Shown here piece by piece: positions 7,290 through 12,644 of a stretch of DNA of 12,644 nt (position 1 is its first letter; each line of letters begins with the position of its first letter). A model generated the notes under the pieces. That model had not been told where the DNA came from, searched no databases, and worked only from the letters and a program-made list of their open reading frames with translations. A program made the translations under genes and the position numbers. Origin of the DNA: Candidatus Uhrbacteria bacterium (lineage in GTDB: Bacteria; Patescibacteriota; Patescibacteriia; CAIXNZ01). The stretch is taken from contig DSBA01000068.1 of the NCBI GenBank assembly GCA_011046145.1, forward strand, positions 1 through 12,644. Direction: 5' to 3'.

Positions 7290-8402
7290 TTATTGGATTA
7301 TCTTGCCAATAAAATTGGCGAAAACATTACTATAACGGATAACGTCCTGAAAAGTGATAACAATCACCAAAAGCATTAAAATGGCAAAACCAGTCGCATG
7401 GACAATTGACTCTATTTTTTGGCTGACCGGCTTGCGCCTTATTTTTTCAATGCCTAAAAATAAAAGCCTGCCTCCGTCCAAAGCCGGAAAAGGCATAAAA
7501 TTAATAATGGCAAGATTTAAAGAAAGCAAAGCGGTAAATTGCAGGATATAAATAAACCCTAACTGCGCTACCTGGCCAGTCAAAACAGCAATGCCAACAG
7601 GTCCTGCCATCTGCACTCCGGCAGGCTTGCCAATAACCAAATTTTTCAAAATATTGCCAAAAGCAAAAACAATTTCCTTGGTCAGATAACCTGTCAATTT
7701 AAACCCCTGCCAAACAGCTTTATGAATCGGATGAGAAATAATTCCTGTTTCAACCAAACCAATGCCAATCCCCCCTCTGTCTTCGCCAATATTAACAACT
7801 TCAACTTCTTTAATAAAAATATCTTCGCCTCTTTGAATTTTATAACTGGCTGTTTGGCCGATTCTAGGTGAAACATACTCTAAAAAATTTTTCACGCCCA
7901 AAATATCCTGGCCATCAATGCTCAAAATCACGTCGCCTATTTTAATGCCCGCTTCTTTTGCCGGCTTGCCATCAAGGACTGAAACCACTTGTAGTTTATA
8001 ATCTTTAACAATGCCTTGCTCCAAAGCAGCTTGGTCAACTGCCTGAGGCAAGCCAATGGCAAAACCAATAGAAAGCAAGACAGCGCATAATAAAAAATTC
8101 ATCGCCACGCCAGCGCATAAAACAATCGCCCTTTTCCAGGGTTTTTGATGGCTAAAACTATCTTCATCTTCCCTGTTTTCACCGCTTTCGCCTTTAATTT
8201 TAACAAATCCGCCCAAAGGTATCCAATTTACAGAATAAACAACGCCATCCTTGCCTTTTTTGCTCCAAGCCCGAGGTGGAAAACCAAAACCAAATTCCTC
8301 GACTTTAATGCCCATTTTTTTGGCAGTTACAAAATGGCCCAATTCATGGACAAAAACCAAAATGCCTAGTACAATAATAAAAATTAATACAGTTGTAAAC
8401 AT
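7290..8402 (-). CDS. rseP: RIP zinc metalloprotease, site-2 protease family
   Basis: A 370-residue intramembrane zinc protease of the RseP/RasP type, which cleaves membrane-anchored proteins such as anti-sigma factors and leftover signal peptides. The zinc motif HELGH (residues 19-23) lies in the first membrane segment, and the second metal motif NFMPFPALDGG (301-311, Asp309) lies in the third. A single PDZ domain spans roughly 135-205, including LDGKPAKEAGIKIGDVILSIDG. Membrane segments are at about 2-25, 92-118, 280-305 and 335-352. One PDZ domain and this length match the shorter, non-enterobacterial form. It heads the run leading into pheS and diverges from the sigma-region-4 gene across 120 bp. 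The ATG has no Shine-Dalgarno sequence. Confidence 0.95.
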   Translation of the reverse strand: MFTTVLIFIIVLGILVFVHELGHFVTAKKMGIKVEEFGFGFPPRAWSKKGKDGVVYSVNWIPLGGFVKIKGESGENREDEDSFSHQKPWKRAIVLCAGVAMNFLLCAVLLSIGFAIGLPQAVDQAALEQGIVKDYKLQVVSVLDGKPAKEAGIKIGDVILSIDGQDILGVKNFLEYVSPRIGQTASYKIQRGEDIFIKEVEVVNIGEDRGGIGIGLVETGIISHPIHKAVWQGFKLTGYLTKEIVFAFGNILKNLVIGKPAGVQMAGPVGIAVLTGQVAQLGFIYILQFTALLSLNLAIINFMPFPALDGGRLLFLGIEKIRRKPVSQKIESIVHATGFAILMLLVIVITFQDVIRYSNVFANFIGKIIQ

Positions 8403-8468
8403 GTACTTTTAAAATATTATTAATTTAATAACTTAATTTTACTTCAAATAAAGGAAAAAGGCAAACTA

Positions 8469-8497
8469 TTGAAAATAGTCCCCAAAAACCATTTAAA
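8469..8497 (+). promoter_or_regulatory. Possible promoter for the sigma-region-4 gene
   Basis: TTGAAA (8469-8474) and TTTAAA (8492-8497) are 17 bases apart, each matching four of six sigma-70 consensus bases. A start about 7 bases further on would give a short leader holding the AGGAGG site. In such A+T-rich DNA, chance matches are common. The 120-bp divergent gap must also hold the rseP promoter, which I could not place. Confidence 0.35.
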
Positions 8498-8511
8498 CTA
8501 ACAAATCAAAA

Positions 8512-8517
8512 AGGAGG
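8512..8517 (+). promoter_or_regulatory. Strong Shine-Dalgarno site AGGAGG
   Basis: AGGAGG sits five bases (acaaa) before the ATG at 8523 and fixes that start. It is the only consensus-quality site in the window. The minus-strand genes have A+T-rich leaders instead. Confidence 0.85.
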
Positions 8518-8522
8518 ACAAA

Positions 8523-9113
8523 ATGAAAGAAATACGAATAGAAGCGCGAGTGCGCAACAACATTCTCTATCATGCTATTTTTGATACCTGGGGCAGTGTG
8601 CGCCAATTTTGCCTAGTATACAAGCTAAATGAATTAGAAGTCGGCAAACTTCTGAATTTAACAAAATCACCTGTGACAAAAAAAGGCAAGTGGCGACCAT
8701 TCTGCTTAAAGTTGGCAGAGATCCTTGGAAAAGAGGTTGAAGCATTATTCCCTTTGCAGCTTTATGAAGTTGAAATGCCCAAAAGGACTATTGAGCTTTC
8801 CTTTGCCGAATTGCCGCTGGACGGAATCCAGCAGATCAAACAGCTGCCAACTGCTGACGATCCGGAAATCAACCTAATTTCGGGGGAAAAACGCCAAGAA
8901 TTTCTGCAAGTTATAAAGGATTTAACGCCCAGGGAAGAAAAAGTCATTTTAATGTATTTTGGGCTGGATGAAGACGGCAAAGAATATACTCTGAAGCAAA
9001 TCGCCGATGACTTTGGTGTCGGACCCGAAAGAATCAGGCAAATCAAAGAAAAAGCCTTGCACAAATTAAGGCATGTTACTCGCAGTAAAAAAATTTTTGA
9101 GGCCCTGACCTGA
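8523..9113 (+). CDS. DNA-binding protein with sigma-70 region 4 and an N-terminal HTH-like region
   Basis: A 196-residue putative transcription regulator. Residues about 121-196 are a clear sigma-70 region 4: LTPREEKVILMYFGL (134-148), YTLKQIADDFGV (155-166) and the recognition helix in GPERIRQIKEKALHKLR (167-183), the part that contacts the -35 element and the RNA polymerase beta flap. Regions 1-3 are absent, so it cannot be a full housekeeping sigma factor. Residues about 10-80 (GSVRQFCLVYKLNELEVGKLLNL, then a WRPFCLKLAEILG stretch) look like a lambda-repressor-type helix-turn-helix. That part is judged by eye only. Residues 82-120 form a linker. The gene has a strong Shine-Dalgarno sequence, diverges from rseP and is followed by a likely terminator, so it is probably a single-gene unit. 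Targets are unknown. Confidence 0.82.
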   Translation: MKEIRIEARVRNNILYHAIFDTWGSVRQFCLVYKLNELEVGKLLNLTKSPVTKKGKWRPFCLKLAEILGKEVEALFPLQLYEVEMPKRTIELSFAELPLDGIQQIKQLPTADDPEINLISGEKRQEFLQVIKDLTPREEKVILMYFGLDEDGKEYTLKQIADDFGVGPERIRQIKEKALHKLRHVTRSKKIFEALT

Positions 9114-9121
9114 ATAAACAT

Positions 9122-9152
9122 AAAATCCTTGACCAACCGGCCGGGGATTTTT
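9122..9152 (+). terminator. Rho-independent terminator after the sigma-region-4 gene
   Basis: AAAATCC (9122-9128) pairs with GGATTTT (9145-9151). The stem continues inward through two G-U pairs, a G-C pair, one A-C mismatch and two C-G pairs to an AACC loop (9135-9138). Five T residues follow or overlap the stem end. It lies 8 bp after the TGA stop. On the other strand the G-U pairs become mismatches, so it should work best for the plus-strand gene. Confidence 0.6.
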
Positions 9153-9206
9153 AAATTAATGCGAATAATTGTTTTAATTTATAAATATTAATTTGGTAAA
9201 ATATGC

Positions 9207-9246
9207 AACCTCCTGTAACCTTATATAACCTCATAAAACCTTACAA
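9207..9246. repeat. Four AACCT motifs at exact 10-bp spacing
   Basis: AACCT begins at 9207, 9217, 9227 and 9237, giving four 10-bp units: AACCTCCTGT, AACCTTATAT, AACCTCATAA and AACCTTACAA. The last unit runs into the murI stop codon at 9241-9243. The sites face one side of the helix. They lie downstream of two converging genes, an odd place for an operator. Confidence 0.65.
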
Positions 9247-10044
9247 ACTAACTTTTTCAAATCTTATCCTCTTACCGAACCAGCCCTCGCCCAATTTTTC
9301 ATAATGCGGTGACAAATCAGTTACATAATAAATGTTATTTGAATTCTTATCCAATTTATTTTCAATTTCCGAATGTCTATTTAAATAATCAGCCAAAGCA
9401 TCAGCTACTATTTCTCCAGAATGCAAAACTTTTGTTCTTGCCCCCATGATCCCCTGAATTTCTTTATATAAAATAGGATAATGGGTGCAGCCTAAAATTA
9501 AAGTATCAATTTCGGCCAATTTCAGCGGTTTCAAATAAGTTCGTAAAACTTTTTTTGTCACATCATTTTTTTGCCAGGCTTCTTCAATCAAAGGCACTAA
9601 CAGAGGACAAGCCTGCTGCATAACTTCCATTTTCGGATCCAATTTGGCGATTTCCTGAATATACGCTTGGGAAGATACTGTCCCCTTTGTGCCAATCACC
9701 CCGATTTTCTTTTTGGCAACTTCCACAGCTTTTTCCACTACTGGCCGAATCACGCCTAATACTCGCCGGTCAGGATAATTAACTGGCAGCCATTCCTGCT
9801 GGATCTTACGTAAAGCTTCAGCCGAGGCAGTATTGCAGGCAATAATAATCAACTGGCAATCTTGCTTAAATAAAAAATCAACCGCCTGTCTGGTAAATTC
9901 ATAAATCGTTTCTTGCGAACGGTTGCCATAAGGCACCCGGGCTGAATCACCCAAATAAATATAATCGTATTGCGGCAATTTTTTAATAATGTCTTTTAAA
10001 ATAATCAAGCCTCCCAGGCCTGAATCAAATATGCCAATCTTCAT
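9241..10044 (-). CDS. murI: Glutamate racemase
   Basis: A 267-residue cofactor-independent racemase that converts L-glutamate to the D-glutamate used by MurD in peptidoglycan precursor synthesis. Both catalytic cysteines are present: Cys70 in ACNTAS and Cys186 in LGCTHYP. FDSGLGGL (6-13, with Asp7-Ser8) and YLGDSARVPYG (30-40) complete the active site. Length is typical. The gene lies 130 bp downstream of the phosphohexomutase on the same strand, but a long palindrome fills that gap, so the two may be transcribed separately. It converges with the sigma-region-4 gene. The ATG has no Shine-Dalgarno sequence. Its presence implies that this cell makes its own peptidoglycan. Confidence 0.96.
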   Translation of the reverse strand: MKIGIFDSGLGGLIILKDIIKKLPQYDYIYLGDSARVPYGNRSQETIYEFTRQAVDFLFKQDCQLIIIACNTASAEALRKIQQEWLPVNYPDRRVLGVIRPVVEKAVEVAKKKIGVIGTKGTVSSQAYIQEIAKLDPKMEVMQQACPLLVPLIEEAWQKNDVTKKVLRTYLKPLKLAEIDTLILGCTHYPILYKEIQGIMGARTKVLHSGEIVADALADYLNRHSEIENKLDKNSNNIYYVTDLSPHYEKLGEGWFGKRIRFEKVSL

Positions 10045-10061
10045 AAATAAAAAATTTAACC

Positions 10062-10167
10062 GGGCGAAAACGCTCTTTGTCTGTGACTGTCATCCTGAAC
10101 GAAGTGAAGGATCTGTGAAGTCATAGATTCTTCGTTTCACTCAGAATAACAAAGAGTGTTTTCGCCC
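10062..10167. repeat. 106-bp nested palindromic element between the phosphohexomutase gene and murI
   Basis: The outer arms GGGCGAAAACGCTCTTTGT (10062-10080) and ACAAAGAGTGTTTTCGCCC (10149-10167) pair over 19 bases with one mismatch. Inside lies a second imperfect inverted repeat, CATCCTGAACGAAGTGAAGG (10091-10110, continuing ATCT) against 10125-10147 (AGATTCTTCGTTTCACTCAG...). The inner part resembles the GTCATCCTGA(G/A)CGAAG(C/T)GAAGGATCT palindromes that recur in intergenic DNA of many unrelated bacteria. Read on the minus strand, the hairpin is followed by a T-rich stretch, so it may also end the transcript from the phosphohexomutase gene. Confidence 0.85.
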
Positions 10168-10174
10168 TGCATTC

Positions 10175-11524
10175 TTATCTAATTAGAGTTAAAAATTCCT
10201 TAACCTTCTCATCCACTAATTTCTGCGACTTGGCTTCAACATTGAGCCTAATCAAAGGTTCCGTATTTGACTTGCGCAGATTAAAGCGCCAGTCGGCAAA
10301 TTCCACAGAAATGCCGTCTATTATTTCAAATTTTCCTCCTTTATACTTTTTTTCAGCCAATTTTAAAACTTTATCAGGATTTTTTACTGTCCTATTAATT
10401 TCACCGGAAATAAAATATTTTTCCCTATATGGCTTGGCTAATTCTGACATTTTAATGCCTTTTTTGCTCAATTCCTGCAAAATTAAAAGCAAAGGGATCA
10501 TGCCATTGTCGCAATAAAAATTATCGCGAAAATAATAATGCCCGGAAGTTTCGCCGGCAAAAAGAGCGTCTTCTTTTCTCATTCTATCTTTAATAAAAGC
10601 ATGACCAGGCTTATTTATTAAAGCTTGGCCGCCAACTTTTTTAATTGTATCTTCAACCGCCCAGGTCAAACGAGGATCATAAATAATTTTTTTTGATTCT
10701 CGGCCGAATTTTTCTAACATTACTCCTGCTAAAATGGCTGTCAAATAATAACCATCAATGAATTCACCGTTTTCATCAAAAATAAAACAACGGTCAGCAT
10801 CAGCATCCCAAGCCACCCCTAAATCCACATTGCTTGAACGCACTAATTCTTCGGTTTCCAGCCGCCTTTCTGCCAACATGGGATCTGGCCGGCCTTTGGG
10901 AAAATTGCCATCTGGTTCAAAATCCAAAGGAATAATTTCTATGGGCAAATCAGCCAAAATTTTATTAACTACCACCCCAGCCATGCCAAAATTAGCATTG
11001 GCCACAATTTTCATGGGCTTTATTGATTTAACATCAATAAAACTTAAACAGTGCTCAACATAATCAGCTAAAATATCTTTTTTTATAATTTCCCCTTTTT
11101 CCGGCTCAATTATTTCTTCGTTTTTCAAAGTTTCTTCTTTGAGATCCATCAGTCCTGAATCAGCAGAAATGGCAATCGCTCCTTCTTTAACAAACTTCAT
11201 GCCATTGTATTCTTTGGGATTATGGGAAGCAGATATTATAATGCCGCCGCCATAGCCATATTTAGCCACGCTAAAATACATCATATCAGTTGAAACCGTA
11301 CCAATATCAATTACATCATACCCGGCATTGGTTATGCCTTTAGCAGCCGTTTGCCATAAACTCGGGGAAGACAAGCGAACATCTTTAGCCAAAACAATAG
11401 AGCCTTGGGGCTGAAAAACCTTAAGATAAGCCTGGCTGATTTTATAAACAGCATCTTCATTAATTTCATCGGGATAAATCCCCCTGATGTCATAAGCTTT
11501 AAAAATTTTCGGATCTAATGCCAT
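10175..11524 (-). CDS. Phosphomannomutase/phosphoglucomutase (alpha-D-phosphohexomutase)
   Basis: A 449-residue cytoplasmic enzyme that interconverts 6-phospho and 1-phospho hexoses, feeding nucleotide-sugar synthesis for surface polysaccharides and glycans. The four-domain layout is complete. KAYDIRGIYPDEI (9-21) opens domain 1. The phosphoserine loop is IISASHNPKEYNGMKF (96-111) with Ser100. The metal loop DADADR is at 240-245. The sugar-specificity loop GETSGHYYF is at 324-332, and its GE(T)SGH form fits the dual PMM/PGM group. The phosphate-binding loop RKSNTEP (417-423) closes domain 4. The start is 10 bp after the stop of the bactofilin-like gene, so the two probably form an operon. No Shine-Dalgarno sequence is seen. 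Mannose versus glucose preference cannot be decided from sequence by eye. Confidence 0.95.
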   Translation of the reverse strand: MALDPKIFKAYDIRGIYPDEINEDAVYKISQAYLKVFQPQGSIVLAKDVRLSSPSLWQTAAKGITNAGYDVIDIGTVSTDMMYFSVAKYGYGGGIIISASHNPKEYNGMKFVKEGAIAISADSGLMDLKEETLKNEEIIEPEKGEIIKKDILADYVEHCLSFIDVKSIKPMKIVANANFGMAGVVVNKILADLPIEIIPLDFEPDGNFPKGRPDPMLAERRLETEELVRSSNVDLGVAWDADADRCFIFDENGEFIDGYYLTAILAGVMLEKFGRESKKIIYDPRLTWAVEDTIKKVGGQALINKPGHAFIKDRMRKEDALFAGETSGHYYFRDNFYCDNGMIPLLLILQELSKKGIKMSELAKPYREKYFISGEINRTVKNPDKVLKLAEKKYKGGKFEIIDGISVEFADWRFNLRKSNTEPLIRLNVEAKSQKLVDEKVKEFLTLIR

Positions 11525-11534
11525 AAAATTAAAA

Positions 11535-12644
11535 TTAAATCTTTTCCAATTTCAAATCCTTTTTTAACGCCTCTACCAAAACTCCTAATCCCCAAAGAAT
11601 AATAATTAATTTAATCAGCCAGCCAATAAAAGGAATTGCATATAATAAATAAATTATTGCCACACCAAAAATCATTGACCAAAGCATAACCGGCTCCTTT
11701 TTTTTATTGAACAATTTGATAATTCTGTCTCCGAGATAAATGCCAATCAAAATCGTGCTTAAATAAAGGGCAATAAAATATAAAGCGCCTAAAATCAAAG
11801 CCAAGGGCAGACCGATTACTGTCGCGATTAAAATAATCAAGATAACAGGAGTAACAATTAAATATGCCAAGCCGCGTAAAACAGAAAACAAAATATTTTC
11901 ATCAACATTTTTCTGTACCTTGAGAATAAAATCTTTAAAAAAAGTAATAAAAATTAAACCCACTAGCAAAGCGCCTAAAAACGCTGCTAGCCAAAAAGCG
12001 AAAAAAAATCCATTAAGCTTTGTTTTTAAACTGGCTTTAGGCTGTTTTTGCCACTGGCTGAATTTCTCTTCTTTTTGGACTTTGGCGCCACTTAAAAATT
12101 CAGCTGGCTGGCTGGCCGAATATTCCAAATTGCCATAAATATTAGCCTCGGGATATAAAATTAAATCTCCTGATGGATCAATAGTTAAATAGGCATTGCC
12201 TAAAATTTGGCTGTTTAAAATTAAAGTACCAGCCGCGCCATGCAAATTGCCGTTTATTTTACCATCAATTTCCACAATGCCGCCAGCCAAAAATAAATTT
12301 CTGCCGATTTCAGCCTCTTTATTTATGGTTAAATTTCCAGCTGCCACAGTCACGTTTTTCCCTATTTTGCCATTAATAATCAAGGTGCCGCCGATTGTCC
12401 GGACATTGCCCTTAACTTCCGAATTAATTACCAAATTAGAAGCAACTGCAATAATGTCTCCTTCTACTGGCCCGGAAACAACTATATTCGCTCCAGCCAA
12501 ATAAAGGTCATCATTGATTGAAGCATTAATGTTTATATTATTTCCAGCTGCAACAAAAACATCATTAATACTCAAGTCATCAGGCAGATAAATATTATTA
12601 GCCCTAATTTGGCTAGCCTTAGACACTGTCAGTGGTATTAATAA
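11535..12644 (-). CDS. Polymer-forming (bactofilin-like) membrane protein, 5' end cut by the window edge
   Basis: The frame stays open to the right edge. A GTG at 12626 could start it, but the six codons before it read LLIPLT and lead into VSKASQIRA, which looks like the end of a signal peptide, so the true start is probably outside. After about residue 15 (counted from the GTG) come seven to eight repeats of 17-18 residues, up to about 150, such as NVTVAAGNLTINKEAEIG. This is the Val/Ile/Gly/Asn pattern of a bactofilin-type right-handed beta-helix. Residues 206-230, 250-298 and 314-352 are strongly hydrophobic and hold about five membrane segments. The predicted layout is an extracytoplasmic beta-helix attached to a membrane domain. 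A role in envelope shape or scaffolding is inferred. The phosphohexomutase gene starts 10 bp downstream. Confidence 0.82.
   Translation of the reverse strand, partial: LLIPLTVSKASQIRANNIYLPDDLSINDVFVAAGNNININASINDDLYLAGANIVVSGPVEGDIIAVASNLVINSEVKGNVRTIGGTLIINGKIGKNVTVAAGNLTINKEAEIGRNLFLAGGIVEIDGKINGNLHGAAGTLILNSQILGNAYLTIDPSGDLILYPEANIYGNLEYSASQPAEFLSGAKVQKEEKFSQWQKQPKASLKTKLNGFFFAFWLAAFLGALLVGLIFITFFKDFILKVQKNVDENILFSVLRGLAYLIVTPVILIILIATVIGLPLALILGALYFIALYLSTILIGIYLGDRIIKLFNKKKEPVMLWSMIFGVAIIYLLYAIPFIGWLIKLIIILWGLGVLVEALKKDLKLEKI

Noticed and set aside
9111..9113. UGA recoding, as in Absconditabacteria or Gracilibacteria
   Set aside because: The sigma-region-4 gene ends naturally at this TGA, followed by a terminator, and no other gene here needs UGA read as an amino acid.
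9204..9305. Plus-strand ORF of 33 codons starting MQPPVTLYNL
   Set aside because: It mostly overlaps murI antisense, has no Shine-Dalgarno sequence and is explained by the AACCT repeats.
12196..12504. Long plus-strand frame opposite the bactofilin-like gene
   Set aside because: It is a mirror frame of the repetitive beta-helix coding sequence, with proline- and lysine-rich content and no start signal.

Overview
The window reads like a chromosomal segment of a Patescibacteria (candidate phyla radiation) bacterium. The DNA is A+T-rich, intergenic gaps are short, and almost every gene lacks a Shine-Dalgarno sequence. A small protein joins an N-terminal helix-turn-helix-like part to sigma-70 region 4, and there is a polymer-forming (bactofilin-like) membrane protein. 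Lineage is inferred from gene style, not from a marker gene. One gene clearly ends in TGA, so UGA appears to be a stop rather than a recoded codon.

Layout. Positions 3-56 (+) may hold the last 17 codons of a gene entering from the left. A long minus-strand run follows, read right to left: rseP (8402-7290), pheS (7236-6211), a NIF3-family metalloprotein (6147-5380), a two-gene restriction-modification cassette (5177-3609), pheT (3602-1197) and an unrecognised exported protein (1132-86). Divergent from rseP is the sigma-region-4 gene (8523-9113, +), the only gene with a strong Shine-Dalgarno sequence, followed by a likely terminator. A second minus-strand group holds a bactofilin-like membrane protein cut by the right edge (12644-11535), a phosphohexomutase (11524-10175), a 106-bp nested palindrome, and murI (10044-9241). 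No gap reaches 300 bases.

The most interesting structure is at 3523-5283. A MjaI-like restriction endonuclease and a beta-class (SPPY) DNA methyltransferase sit exactly at the start of pheT. They are bracketed by two perfect 81-bp direct repeats, each carrying the first 26 codons plus two bases of pheT. Full-length pheT is intact on the downstream side. The upstream copy keeps the native pheT 5' context but ends as a 28-codon leader ORF 18 nt before the endonuclease start. No transposase or terminal inverted repeat is visible. This fits insertion with long target duplication, a mechanism reported for restriction-modification genes. The cassette would then be read from the signals that once drove pheT, and recombination between the repeats would restore the locus without a scar.

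Functions are otherwise core: phenylalanyl-tRNA synthetase (pheS/pheT, unusually separated), membrane proteolysis (rseP), peptidoglycan precursor supply (murI), sugar-phosphate interconversion for envelope polysaccharides (phosphohexomutase) and a cell-envelope scaffold candidate (bactofilin-like).
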